A DNA stretch of 64,000 nucleotides. Origin: Girardinichthys multiradiatus (lineage: Eukaryota; Chordata; Actinopteri; Cyprinodontiformes; Goodeidae). A program made the translations under genes and the position numbers. Below are positions 23,276-36,888 of the stretch, piece by piece. Within the stretch, counting starts at the first letter, position 1. Every line of letters begins with the position of its first letter. Where the stretch lies: assembly GCF_021462225.1 (NCBI RefSeq), contig NC_061806.1, positions 7,002,734 through 7,066,733 on the forward strand. The letters run 5' to 3'. The notes beneath the pieces were generated by a model, which was given only the letters and a program-made list of their open reading frames with translations, ran no database searches and was not told the DNA's origin.

Positions 23276-24177
23276 CTATCTGCCTAAACTTTACAAATGC
23301 TTGATGCCTGTAATATTGTAATATAGTGGTATTTAATAAATACTACGATATTACAGAGCTGGCTTGTGTAATCTTCATTAATGGGTGCAACCTCTGTTTT
23401 TAGCTTCCCAAAGAAGAATATCCCATGCCCGTCTTACAGAACTATCTACAGTCCATTAGTACTGAAGGGTGAATAATCCATAGAAGTATGACTTGTAGAT
23501 GTGTAAGTTTTGTTTTTTTGCCTTTGATTGTTATTGTTTATGCTCTCCAGGAGGGTCACTTTTGGTTTAGTTTCTTACCTATTTTGTTCATGGTGCTCTG
23601 TAGTTCTGTTATATCTGTCAGACATTTCCTTTTGTTAGATTTGTTGTCCTTGTATATCTGTTTAGTTCCAGTCATGTTTTCAGTTGTTTTTTTGTTTTTT
23701 TTCTCTAAATCCTCATCAATTTGTCAGGATCTGTCTGTTAGGCATGTGTTTGTTTAGCTTCTTGGCTTAGCCATGTGCTTTTCTGTTCATTTTGGTTCAT
23801 TTAGATTCCTTCTGTTTAGTTTAGTTGCTTCCTGGGTTCCAGTGTTAGATGTGTTTAGTTATATCCTTATGGATCTGGTTTCCTCTTGTTTATGTTCTTT
23901 ATTCTAGTCATTGTTTACTTGTGTTCTGGTCACCTCCCTGCTTCCATGTTCATCATGTTAATTAGTCATTTCCCTCTGTATTTAGGTTCCCTGGTCCCCA
24001 GCTGTCTCACATTCTCCTGATTAGCTCCTTTCCCAGTTCATTGGTTCACACTCCACTTTACTCAATATTTAAGTTGTCTGGTTTTCATTGTTCTCTGTCG
24101 GATTCTCTGCGTATCTCCCTAGTTCCTTGTCTCATGGTTCTTGCCTGTTACCCTGTTACCCTATACCCTTTTACCCT

Positions 24178-24367
24178 ACACTTATTTTCCACCATAATTT
24201 ACAAATAAATTATTTTAAAATCCTACAATGTGATTTCCTGGATTTTTTTCTCATTGTCTCTCATAGTTGAAGTGTACCTATGATGAAAATTACACACCTC
24301 GTATCTTTCTAAGTAGGAGAACTTCCATAATCAGTGGCTGAGTAAATACTTTTTTGCCCCACTGTAT
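24178..24367. mobile_element. Solitary Tc1-type terminal segment
   Basis: About 190 bp ending in TTTTTTGCCCCACTGTA. It matches the terminal region of a well-known fish Tc1 family (ATGTGATTTCCTGGATTTTT, CATAGTTGAAGTGTACCTATGATG). No transposase sequence is attached. Confidence 0.7.
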
Positions 24368-25344
24368 TGGTAGATTCTGACAATTCATGAATAAATCATA
24401 GAAATAAACACTGGGAAATAAAAAAGGCAAAACAAAAAAGCCTTATATTTCTAAAGTTGTTCATTGAAAAATAATAACACAACATACATTTATTTTCCTA
24501 TATTTAACCAGATTATAACCACCAAATACAGAATAGGCCTAGTTATTGTACAAGTGAGGGAATGTATCTGTAGATGAAAAGATATCTGTACTGTATTGTA
24601 TTTGTATTGCACTTTGAGAGAGATGTATGAGTAATGATAGAGAGCCCCTGGATAATTATTTAGGGCTGTGTCATGCAGAAGGAACAACATGTGGATGCCT
24701 CTTTGGGCAGTATGCTTTGATTGAAAATATATAGCATGATATAATGAGATAGGGGAATTTGTGATTATAGTAGGACAAAATATTAAAAAAAATAGTTGTG
24801 TTGTAGAACACCAGATAGTTGTATTGATCGTTTTATTAGGACCTTTTCTGAGTTGTATTAGATAGAAAATGTATATTTTAGGGTTCTTGTTCAGTCCTTA
24901 ATGCATGCCATCTCATAGATTAAGAATCTTTCAACTAATTGTTCATAGAAAAATTACACCAAACACAGCATACAAGATTTATTTTCCTGTATTTAATAAC
25001 ATTGCTACCACAAAACCGCAGATAACGTTTCTGTGGACTAGCTCCCGTGCGAATCCCATCTGGTGGAGGAGAAAAGTATTACAGCTGCAACTCGGATTTT
25101 TGTCTGCTTTTGAGTTTAAAGACGTTAAAATTAATATTGAGATGGCAACAGAAGCAAACACTGACACTGAGTACTGCAGAATATATGACATTTATCAGGG
25201 AAAAAAAATCAGATCTCTTTTCTGATTTTCTGATTTGATCTGTAATGAATTAGTGCGGTCTGCAGTTCTACTTGTCTTATTGGGTGGCTGGAGTTTAAAT
25301 TAACTGGATAAGAAGAGTGTGGGCTGGGCCCTGCTTAATTTGAG
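24368..25344. other. No gene recognised
   Basis: AT-rich. Two weakly similar direct segments (near 24,485 and 24,965, around TTTATTTTCCT-TATTTAA) suggest an old duplication. Nothing coding is supported. Confidence 0.4.
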
Positions 25345-25645
25345 AAAACGACGTTTTAGACGGCGTAAAAAACAAAGTTGCGAAAAAATGGCGTTTTCTC
25401 AGGAAATTGAACACCATCGCGCGTAAAAAGCGGCATTCAGTGACCAGAAAAACTGCGTTTTTTTCGGCGTTCTGAGGTTGTTCTTAAAACGCCGCATTAA
25501 ACGGTTGTATTTATGCCGTATTTTACGGCGTCCTGACTGAAAAAACTGCGTTTTGTTCGTGACCTTTTGACCAGACACATGGTAAAAGTGGCGTTTTGTG
25601 GCGCTGTTGAATTGCCATACACTATCCGGCTCGCCTCGCCAGCTG
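25345..25645. repeat. CpG-dense repetitive patch with short inverted GGCGTTTT/AAAACGCC motifs
   Basis: Many occurrences of GCGTTTT, AAAACG, GGCGT and their reverse complements within 300 bp of otherwise AT-rich DNA. It looks like the end of a DNA transposon with CpG-rich termini, but I found no partner end or transposase. Confidence 0.5.
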
Positions 25646-25803
25646 TCAGCCGACCGGGCGGTTCAGGTGCACTAAACGCAGAGAGAACAGCTGACTCCAG
25701 TCACATTGTTTCCAAACTCCCACTGGGTTTCCCCAATGGGTGGAAGTTAAACACAGATATATTTTAGTCAGATAATATCTAATGTTAATCTTAGCTTTAT
25801 TTC

Positions 25804-25833
25804 ATATTATTATTATTATTATTATTATTATCT
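25804..25833 (+). repeat. (TTA)n microsatellite
   Basis: About nine ATT units just before a Tc1 copy. Confidence 0.9.
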
Positions 25834-25856
25834 AAAACAGATTTAAACTTTGTTCC

Positions 25857-26883
25857 TATCAGTTGTGTTGTGCAGGAGGTGGATACAGTACACAGCTGAT
25901 AGTCCTACTGAATAGACTGTTAGAATTTGAATTATGGCAAGAAAAAAGCAGCTAAGTAAAGAAAAACGAGTGGCCATCATTACTTTAAGAAATGAAGGTC
26001 AGTCAGTCCGAACAATTGGGAAAACGTTGAAAGTGTCCCCAAGTGCAGTCGCAAAAACCATCAAGCGCTACTAAGAAACTGGCTCACATGAGGACCACCC
26101 CAGGAAAGGAAGACCAAGAGTCACCTCTGCTGCGGACGATAAGTTCATCCGAATAACCAGACTCAGGAATTGCAGGTTAACAGCAGCTCAGATTAGAGAA
26201 CAGGTCAATGCCACACAGAGTTCTAGCAGCAGACACATCTGTAGAACAACCGTTAAGAGGAGACTGTTTGATTTAGGCCTTCATGGTAAAATAGCTGCTA
26301 GGAAACCACTACTGAGGACAGGCAAGAAGCAGAAGAGACTTGTTTGGGCTAAATAACACAAGGAATGGACATTAGACCAGTGGAAATCTGTGCTTTGGTC
26401 TGATGAGTCCAAATTTGAGATCTTTGGTTCCAACCAACGTGTGTTTGTGCGGCGCAGTAGAGATGAACAGATGGACTCTACATGCCTGGTTCCCAATGTG
26501 AAGCATGGAAGAGGAGGTGTGATGGTGTGGGGGTGCTTTGCTGGTGACACTGTTGGAGATTTATTCAAAATTGAAGGCATACTGAACCATCAGGCCTACC
26601 ACAGCATCTTGCAGCGGCATGCTATTCCAGACAACCTTTTGAAGCTCATCAACAGAATGCCAACAGTGTGCGTAGCAGTAATCAAAGCAAAAGGTGGATA
26701 CTTTGAAGAACCTAGAATATAAAACATATTTTCAGTTGTTTCACACTTTTTTCAGTATATAATTCCACATGTGTTAATTCATAGTTTAGATGCCTTCAGT
26801 GTGAAGCTACAATATTCATAGTCATGAAAATAAAGGAAACTCTTTGAATGAGAAGGTGTGTCCAAACCTTTGGTCTGTACTGT
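25857..26883 (+). mobile_element. Tc1 transposon copy A, defective
   Basis: The transposase starts MARKKQLSKEKRVAIITLR at 25,934, with paired-type HTH and the GRPRVTSAADD linker. It then has the first catalytic Asp (SVLWSDESKFEIFG) and GGGVMVWGCFAG-type blocks. Stops at about 26,072 and 26,354 and an internal deletion after LQRHAIP remove the second Asp and the SPDLNPIE box. The right terminal repeat (to 26,883, ...GGTCTGTACTGTA) is present; the left one is missing. Confidence 0.85.
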
Positions 26884-27308
26884 AAATCAATGAATCTGTG
26901 ATCGATAAATCTGTGGCTATCCTAAAGGACCCGGATGTGTGACACAAAAAACTGAATTTCGGAACTGAAATTCAATTTTAGAACTCCATCAACAGGATCT
27001 TCTAGCATGGAACTTGATTACAAACATAATTTATCTCCACAGAGAACAACATTGATCAAAATTTAGGAATGATATGGATATTTATTGTTCTTTCTGCCAA
27101 ATGCAACCTGAAACATCAACTCTCTTATTTTGGTCATGTGAATTTACTTAAAGATTCTGGAGGGGCTTTCATAAATTTATTGCAGATTCTGTCTTTTCCC
27201 ATTTTCACCTTTATTATGGTGTTATTTTTGGTTTTCATAATTTTAATAACAACAATAGTGATGCTTTCTTCTTTATAAATATGTTTTTATATTTGGCTAA
27301 ATTTCACA

Positions 27309-28790
27309 TACAGTACATACAAAACGTTTGGACACACCTTCTCATTCAAAGAGTTTTCTTTATTTTCATGACTATGAATATTGTAGCTTCACACTGAAGG
27401 CATCAAAACTATGAATTAACACATGTGGAATTATATACTGAACAAAAAAGTGTGAAACAACTGAAAATATGTCTTATATTCTAGGTTCTTCAAAGTAGCC
27501 ACCTTTGGCTTTGATTACTGCTCCGCACACTCTTGGCATTCTGTTGATGAGCTTCAATAGAGTCACCTGAAATGAGTTTCACTTCACAGGTGTGCCCTGT
27601 CAGGTTTAATAAGTGGGATTTCAAGTCTTATAAATGGGGTTGGAACCATCAGTTGTGTTGTACAGGAGGTGGATACAGTACACAGCTGATAGTCCTACTG
27701 AATAGACTGTTAGAATTTGTATTATGGCAAGAAAAAAGCAGCTAAGTAAAGAAAAACGAGTGGCAATCATTACTTTAAGAAATAAAGGTCAGTCAGTCCG
27801 AACAATTGGGAAAACTTTGAAAGTTTCCCCAAGTGCAGTTGCAAAACCATCAAGCGCTACAAAGAAACTGGCTCACATAAGGACCACCCCAGGAAAGGAA
27901 GATCAAGAGTCACCTCTGCTGCGGACGATAAGTTCATCCGAATCACCAGCCTCAGAATTTGAAGGTTAACAGCAGCTCAGATTAAAGAACAGGTCAATGC
28001 CACACAGAGTTCTAGCAGCAAACACATCTCTAGAACAACTGTTAAGAGGAGACTGTGTGAATCAGGCCTTCATGGTAAAATAGCTGCATGAAACCACTGC
28101 TGAGGACAGGCAACAAGCAGCAGAGACTTCTTTGGGCTAAAGAACACAAGGAATGGACATTAGACCAGTGGAAATCTGTGCTTTGGTCTGATGAGTCCAA
28201 GTTTGAGATTTTTGGTTCCAACCACTGTGTCTTTGTGCGGCGCAGAAGAGGTGAACGGATGGACTCTACATGCCTGGTTCCCACCGTGAAGCATGGAGGA
28301 GGAGGTGTGATGGTGTGGGGGTGCTTTGCTGGTGACACTGTTGGGGATTTATTTAAAATTGAAGGCATACTGAGCCACCATGGCTACCACAGCATCTTGC
28401 AGCGGCATGCTATTCCATCCGGTTTGCGTTTAGTTGGACCATAATTTATTTTTCAACAGGACAATGACCCCAAACACACCTCCAGGCTGTGTAAGGGCTA
28501 TTTGACCAAGAAGGAGAGTGATGGGGTGCTGCGCCAGATGACCTGGCCTCCACAGTCACCGGACCTGAACCCAATCAAGATGGTTTGGGGTGAGCTGGAC
28601 CGCAGAGTGAAGGCAAAAGGGCCAACAAGTGCTAAGCATCTCTGGGAACTCCTTCAAGACTGTTGGAAAACCATTTCAGGTGACTACCTCTTGATGCTCA
28701 TCAACAGAATGCCAAGAGTGTGCGGAGCAGTAATGAAAGCCAAAGGTGGCTACTTTGAAGAACCTCAAATGACACAAATACAAATTCAGT
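27309..28790 (+). mobile_element. Tc1 transposon copy B, defective
   Basis: Same family as copy A. It keeps the left terminal repeat (TACAGTACATAC...) and more of the transposase: start at 27,724, VLWSDESKFEIFG, GGGVMVWGCF and, after a frameshift, QSPDLNPIKMVW. The first frame is shifted after residue 40, there is a stop near 27,967, and the right terminal repeat is lost. Confidence 0.85.
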
Positions 28791-28964
28791 CCATCAGACA
28801 CTATACGCTAAATAAAATAAATGAAATAATGTTTATTTACAGTTTTATCCATCACTTCAGAAAATAATCTAACAAAAATATTTCAACGGGCAACACAAGC
28901 ACAGAAAACATGTATGTGTTGATGACTTATGTTTTAAATCATGTATGATGGAGGAGGGAATGCT

Positions 28965-29172
28965 GCAAGTCACTGACTGGATGCAATCTGCTGGGTTTCC
29001 TTAGATAGAAAAACTTTTTATCCAATTTGAATAAAAAGCTAACTCCAACTGCACTGTTCAGTTGTTAGGATTAATTGGAATGTATGTACCTGACTGTTGT
29101 GAAGTGCCTTGAGACAACATGTGTTGTGAATTGGCGCTATATAAATAAAACTGAATTGAATTGAATTGATGT
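28965..29172 (+). mobile_element. L2-like LINE 3' end
   Basis: Matches the last 200 bp of the LINE at 16.2-16.44 kb (CTGCTGGGTTTCCTTAGATAG ... TATATAAATAAAACTGAATTG) and ends in (TTGAA)n. Confidence 0.85.
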
Positions 29173-29888
29173 TCACATGTTTTTCTTTAGTATGCTGAGA
29201 GCTACCATGTTCAGGGAGACATAAGTGATGAGCTGAACAGTCAGTCTGCAAATAAAGCCTCAAGGATGGAAAAAGACTGTGCTCTACTTGAGTATCAAGG
29301 TAATATAAGAAAACATACAGTCATAATAATGTACAGTACACTATTTCACTGTATTTCTCTGGCTTCCATATCAATTAGCTGTCAACCCTAACAGATAAGA
29401 GCATTTCTGTTTGGAGTGGAGTGGAAGGCAAAGGAGTGGAATAGTGTGTGGTGTTGTTGGGTCCAGCCATGGGAGGTAAAAAGACTGAACTTCACACACA
29501 ATAAAAAGACTCTGTAAATCTCTGAAGTCCAGAATTAACCCATCCCCATGACAGTTCCCAGGAAGGCGGAGTTTCACAGCTGAAATCCCCATGACATCGT
29601 AGAACAGTAGTGTCTCTTTCTACTTGCCCGTAGCCTTCACCAGATTGCATAGGGGAGAACACACGCTTGAACATCTTAATCGAATAAAAGACTGCATCTC
29701 TAGAAAGCCGAAACACCAGTCCCAGCACCAGTCAACCCCCCAAGACCCATACCCCAACCCCAGCCCAACCCGACCCCAGACTGCAAACAGCGAACGGGGG
29801 TGTGAAAAGACCCCAAGCCTACCACCGCCCGCTCAAATGTGGTGTTGTTGTAGTGTGCATTTAACCACAAGCACACACCACCCACCAG
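29173..29888. other. No gene recognised; GC-rich tail from about 29,590
   Basis: Unassigned sequence, then C-rich DNA (runs of CCCCA) similar in texture to the GC-rich repeats at 12.4 and 35.1 kb. It may be 5' or 3' untranslated LINE sequence. Confidence 0.4.
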
Positions 29889-30140
29889 GAATGGTAAATG
29901 GACTGAACTTATATAGCACCTTTCCAGTCATACTGACTACTCAAAGCGCTTTACACTAGACCCACATTCACCCAGATGCACTCACTAATGCACACACATT
30001 CATACACCGATACACAGATCGGTAGGCAATTGGAGGTTAAGTGCCTTGCCCAGGGGTACATTGACATGTGGCAGGAGGAAGCTTGAATCGAACCCACAAC
30101 CCTCGGATTGCAAGACAAGCACTCACTGAGCCACAGTCGC
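29889..30140 (+). repeat. SINE-like teleost dispersed repeat
   Basis: Starts AATGGTAAATGGACTGAACTT and contains CAAAGCGCTTTACAC. It ends with the tail CACTGAGCCACAGTCGCC. I recognise this pattern from many fish genomes; it is non-coding. Confidence 0.7.
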
Positions 30141-30905
30141 CACAGGAACCATCCAGCAGACAAACAAACCCCACCCCAGTATAAGGCCGAGGAGCCCAAT
30201 GCAACTACTGAGCCCAGCAGCGCCTGCCCTGCAGCACCCACACCGAGGGCTGGAACCACTGTGCACAGGACCACCACCCCAACACCACAGCGCGCTATAC
30301 AGCGGAGAACAGCATGCATGCAACAGAGAGCACCCAAAGCAAAAGCCGTGCACAAAGCCCACACTGTGCAAATGCGCTCCTCACCCACCTCCACCCCAAA
30401 AGAAAACCTACACCCACCCCAACATTCGAACAACTCCCAGAACACATAAGTCATTATACACCCAAGTTGACTTTGCTTCCCACCACACCCACCCCCCACA
30501 GACCCTCCTCCCCACCAGCAGAATGCACTCCTTGAAAGAGAGAGGACCTGCAATAAGATGGTACCTACCCGCCAGTTTCGGAGGCCCCTAAGCACACCGA
30601 TGCACTGACGGCCCCCAGGCCAGGGCCAGGTGCCAGAGCATGCAACGGCCTAAACCCCGGGGACATAGCCTTCTGGACCCAAGCCCCCCAGGCCCAGCCA
30701 AGACCCCAGCCCGGGGGCGACACGCCCCAGGAACCCCAAACCCACCCCAGATCCACCCAGGAGCAGCACGGCCACCAGGCCAATAACCTATGTCTGCCTG
30801 TACAGGTCCCCCAAAAGCATCGCATGCAGCCACCAGATGTCACCTCCCGAGAGCCACCAAAAGACCCACCCTGGTGAGGGGCCACAGCCCCCGGTGCCAA
30901 ACCCT
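30141..30905. repeat. GC/C-rich repeat, LINE-associated type
   Basis: C-rich DNA with long spurious open frames on both strands and no domain. Similar in composition to the repeats at 12.4 and 35.1 kb, but I could not align it over length. Confidence 0.45.
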
Positions 30906-31318
30906 TGACACTTGTTGGAATTTGTAACCAATCGTTTTTAAGTGTAAATTTATTTTTTATTATAGATTAAATTTGTTTATATTCTAAAAATGTATTCTTG
31001 CCCATCCCACATTGTATAATTTATCTGTTAAATGGCGAGAGTGTTCTGTCGTTCTGTCGTGTTCGAAATAGCTTGGACCCACATACAGAGAACACTCAGG
31101 AGGAGGAAGTAAAATAAAGATTGTTTATTGAAGATATAGTCAGGAACGGAACGAACGAAATATCTCACTGTAAGGAGAGAAGTGAAGAGAATGGATGAGT
31201 ACGGGTAACGGAGGGAAAATCGAAACTAAGTGCAAATAGTTATTTTGATACTGAGATCGGCTTATTGAGTTATGATGGTCAGGTTGCCAGGGGAGAATGA
31301 AATTCAGGATCCAGGTCT

Positions 31319-31969
31319 TATAATAATAATAATAATAATACATTTTATTTAATAGGCGCCTTTCTGGCAATGAATACAAATCAATATTAAAAACAAGAAC
31401 AAATAAAAAATAAAATAAAAATATAAACACAGCGATCAAGCAGTTAAACTGTAACAGTGCGAAATAATCAAGTGCAGAAGGCAGTCCTAAACAAGTGAGT
31501 CTTTAGTGAAGATTTGAATTGAGAAAGTGAATTTATGTTCCTTAAATCGGTTGGTAGAGAGTTCCAGAGCCGAGGAGCAGAGCGGCTGAAAGCTCTACCC
31601 CCCATGGTGGTGAGACGGGCAGAGGGAACAATCAGGTGAATAGACGAGGATGATCTGAGAATGCGAGAGGGAGTAGCAACGTTGAGAAGATGGGATAGAT
31701 AAGGTGGAGCGAGATTATGGACAACCTTGGAAGTGAGAAGAATGATTTTAAAGTCTATACGGAAATTGATGGGGAGCCAGTGGAGCTCTGACAGAACAGG
31801 AGTGATGTGATGGAAGGAAGGGGTTCTAGAGATGATACGGGCAGCTGAGTTTTGAACTAGTTGAAGCTTATGAAGAGATTTGTGTGGAAGACCGAACAGG
31901 AGGGAATTGCAGTAATCAAGATGGGAAGTGACAAGGCTATGAATGAGGATGGCAGTAGTCTTAAGCAGG
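31319..31969 (-). mobile_element. L2/Rex-like LINE 3' end, interrupted by Tc1
   Basis: Minus-strand RT C-terminus ([54 protein letters not shown]) ending near 31,473. A (TAA)n tail lies at 31,319-31,340. The LINE sequence is cut at 31,970 by a Tc1 insertion. Confidence 0.8.
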
Positions 31970-32782
31970 TACAGGGGTTGGACAATGAAACTGAAACACC
32001 TGGTTTTAGACCACAATAATTTATTAGTATGGTGTAGGGCCTCCTTTTGCGGCCAATACAGCGTCAATTAGTCTTGGGAATGACATATACAAGTCCTGCA
32101 CAGTGGTCAGAGGGATTTTAAGCCATTCTTCTTGCAGGATAGTGGCCGTGTCACTACGTGATACTGGTGGAGGAAAACGTTTCCTGACTCGCTCCTCCAA
32201 AACACCCCAAAGTGCCTAAATAATATTTAGATCTGGTGACTGTGCAGGCCATGGGAGATGTTCAACTTCACTTTCATGTTCATCAAACCAATCTTTCACC
32301 AGTCTCGCTGTGCGTATTGGTGCATTGTCATCCTGCCGTGATTTGGGCAGCTGTGGTTTTAAGTTTTTTGGATACAATCCGGGTTAGCACCCGAACATCC
32401 CTTTCAGACAGCCTCCTCTTGCGTCCACAGTTAATCCTGTTGGATGTGGTTCGTCCTTCTTGGTTGTATGCTGACATTACCCTGGATAACGTGGCTCTTG
32501 ATACATCACAAAGACTTGCTGTCTTGGTCACAGATGCGCCAGCAAGACGTGCACCAACAATTTGTCCTCTTTTGAACTCTGGTGTGTCACCCATAATGTT
32601 GTGTGCATTTCAATATTTTGAGCAAAACTGTGCTCTTACCCTGCTAATTGAACCTTCACACTCTGCTCTAACTGGTGCAATGTGCAATCAATGAAGACTG
32701 GCTACCAGGCTGGTCCAATTAAGCCATGAAACCTCCCACACTAAAATGACAGGTGTTTCAGTTTCATTCCCCCATCCCTGTA
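31970..32782 (-). mobile_element. Tc1-family transposon, internally deleted, with short terminal repeats
   Basis: TA-flanked, with about 30-bp terminal inverted repeats (CAGGGGTTGGACAATGAAAC). The minus strand encodes the HTH part of the transposase ([51 protein letters not shown]). The catalytic domain is missing. It is the parent-type relative of the two foldback copies in the stx12 introns. Confidence 0.85.
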
Positions 32783-33302
32783 TATCCGTAGAGAGTTCAC
32801 TTGGTGCTATGAACAAGGAATGCAGTAGTCTTAAGCAGGTATAGCCATAGAGAGTTCACTTGGTCCTGTTCTGTGGAGCTCAGGTTACAGTAAACAAGTT
32901 CGATGTGCGTTGGCTTACGTTGGAGGGTGGACAGGGTACGCTTGTGGCTTGGCTCAGGAGACGAAGAGGACAGGAAGCTGCCAGCTTGATGCGAATCCAA
33001 CGAAAGGTAGATCACAGGATTGGAATCCTCAGAGTAAAGACAGGCTTGGTCATCCAGAGTAACTTTCAAAAACATAGTCCAGAAAACTCAGTGACATAGA
33101 TCCAAAGCTTAGGCTTTCATAATCACTGTGGCAAAACATTCTCGCATTGAAGTGCTGGCAGCCTCCTGCTTAAGTACTCCTCCTGGCAATCAGTGGAATA
33201 AGTCACACCTGTCACCCAGCACACCTGAGAGCTCCAGCACCACCTGAGAATGAGCACATGTAGCAAGCACAAAAACACAAACACAAACCCAGATACTGAC
33301 AC
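32783..33302. other. No gene recognised; short local duplication
   Basis: A stretch around GCAGTAGTCTTAAGCAGGTA and AGAGAGTTCACTTGGT occurs on both sides of the Tc1 insertion and again at 32,820-32,870, so a segment of about 60 bp was duplicated. The rest is unassigned. Confidence 0.5.
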
Positions 33303-34972
<1,670 letters not shown>

Positions 34973-35102
34973 AAGGACACAGAGACGGAAACGAGAAAGA
35001 GAGAGAGGTCAGGAGATAGCACCCTAGAAGACGGCTTCTACACCTGCAGAAACACCAAAAGGTCCATGGTACTACTGAATGAGTGATGTATTTGATGGTA
35101 AT

Positions 35103-35700
35103 TCTGGCTCAATATAGAACATCTGTGTATCTGTTAACACCTGAATCCAAACACCTGTGGGTGTAGGTGTGAGCATGCTTGTGTATATAAGGTTTCTCCA
35201 TACAAATATGCAATAGCTAGTGTGAGGAGCCACAGACCTGCCCCACTGGACATGGAGCAGATCTGAGCCACAGAAATCTGAAGGTCCCTCAGAGCACGGG
35301 AACCCCGGGAGGACCCCAACGGGGACTACTGCAACACACCCAGAGAAGAGCAGGGGAGAGTCCCAGGGGAACCACCCAGCAGCCACAGTCCAGGAGCCCC
35401 AGGGAGCTGCAACAACGAGCCCACAGGCTTCACCGGCAGCCGTCTGCGCCAGAGCAGATTTAGCCATTGACCCAGAGACCCAACACCCCAGGACACATCA
35501 CTCCCCAAGCAGAGGCCCAACAGAGCCCAGGTGCCCATGCCCCGGCAAGCAGCCACTGGGAGTGAGCCGGCACACAGCAAAAGACCCAGCCATGGACACC
35601 GAAAAACACAAGTACACCGGCGGGCAGACACCAGCCACCGGCAGGGAGTGTGGCGGGGAGGAAATAGGCTCCACATTTGATTTGGGACCTAAGTTGATCC
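35103..35700. repeat. GC-rich dispersed repeat, copy 2
   Basis: Aligns with 12,393-12,970. Shared landmarks include CAATATAGAACATCTG, ATATGCAATAGC, CACAGACCTGCCCCA and GGAAATAGG. Unlike copy 1 it continues into about 150 bp more LINE-like untranslated sequence. No coding function is supported. Confidence 0.75.
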
Positions 35701-36245
35701 AGGAGAGCCCAACACCCAACCTGACACAAACACAGGCACCCACAGTCACAGATTCCAACCCTCAGGTCTACACATAAAACATTCACACCCACGCTTCTTC
35801 TCCAGGCCATGGGGGAAATCCGCTGCTTCTGGAGGAAGAAAAGTCAAGCCACGCTTGTCTTATTACACCCTTCATATGAATGAATGCCGGATACTCAAAC
35901 AGCAAATCATTACTTTGGTGCATACGATCGGCATGATCGTAGTCACTTTTGGATCCAAGGGTTCTTTAAAGGAGAAGCCTTACTCGCCCGCGTGTTTTTA
36001 GGGCTTCCAGCTGATGCGTTCTCTGCTCCCACCATTAGCCGCTGTCCACAGCCAGAATGAGTCCAAACAGAGGGGAAACGGTGTCTTTGGGTTAAAGATT
36101 CCAGCTCTGACTCCTCCTCTTCCTGATCTGTGCTGGAAGTAGGTTAAAGCAATTTATTTTGAAATTTCCAGAAAAGTTCTTACTGGCCTTTAATGTTGTA
36201 ACCCATGGCTGGGGTCCCAACAAATTCTTGTCAAAAACTACAGGA

Positions 36246-36444
36246 AACGTCTGACAGGTACACCCTGGACAGGTCGCCAGTCCATCACAGGGCAACACAC
36301 AAACAACCATGCACACACTCATTCATACACCTAAGGGCAATTTAGAGAGACCAGTTAACCTAACAGGCATGTCTTTGGACTGTGGGAGGAAGCCGGAGTA
36401 CCCGGTGAAAACCCACACATGCACGGGGAGAACATGCAAACTCC
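36246..36444 (+). repeat. Teleost dispersed repeat, copy 2, broken at the viral element
   Basis: Same family as 8,242-8,577. The match runs to GAACATGCAAACTCC and stops exactly where the first terminal motif of the 36-52 kb element begins. This marks the left boundary of that element. Confidence 0.75.
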
Positions 36445-36535
36445 TTAAATGAGTCAATTAAAACACAGGGGTGTGTTTAAGGGTGTTACGGGGAAGGCCT
36501 TAAATGAGCCAATTAAAACACACAGGGGTGTGTTT
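36443..36535 (+). repeat. Left terminal iterons (two copies)
   Basis: Two tandem copies of a unit with a 55-bp period (starts 36,443 and 36,498). The core is TTAAATGAGYCAATTAAAAC followed by ACAGGGGTGTGTTTAAGGG. The second copy has a CA insertion. The first copy is an exact inverted match to 52,302-52,335. Confidence 0.9.
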
Positions 36536-36735
36536 AAGGGTGTTATTAATAATCTGTATGTTTTTTCAGGCATTAATACATCTAAAAAACAAAAAAAGAC
36601 ATGCATCCTTTTATATTTTAAAGGTATAATCAACTTAATGTTGACCTATCACATGAAATCCTAATAAATGAACTGTGTAACCTGACAGAATTGTAAGTTA
36701 ATTTTGCTTTACAGCAGGACCTATTTGTTGAATAT

Positions 36736-36888
36736 ATGAGCCAGTCTAAATCAGTTCAAAATAGAAAAGACCTAAAAAGTAAATTAAAAGATTGTGCTTC
36801 ACTACATCGATGGAACGAGAAAAACCTTCAGCTTCTGCGTCAACATACTGGAAAAGCAGCTGAAAGAGATAAGACGAATATGAGATAA
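36736..36888 (+). pseudogene. Possible decayed upstream exon of the spliced gene
   Basis: An open frame runs from a good acceptor (TTTTGCTTTACAG, ending 36,714) through ATG at 36,736 to TAA at 36,886-36,888. It encodes a Lys/Gln-rich, helix-prone peptide. At 36,868 the sequence is GAG-ATAAGA. In the downstream tandem copy of this segment the same place (37,177) reads GAG-GTAAGA, a proper donor in phase 1, the phase used by every intron of the gene downstream. This suggests a former exon whose donor was lost. No transcript evidence is available. Confidence 0.3.

Noticed and set aside
32797..33075. 92-codon minus-strand open frame next to the Tc1 at 32 kb
   Set aside because: It contains a local duplicate of LINE-derived sequence (YLLKTTAFLVHS) and no other domain.
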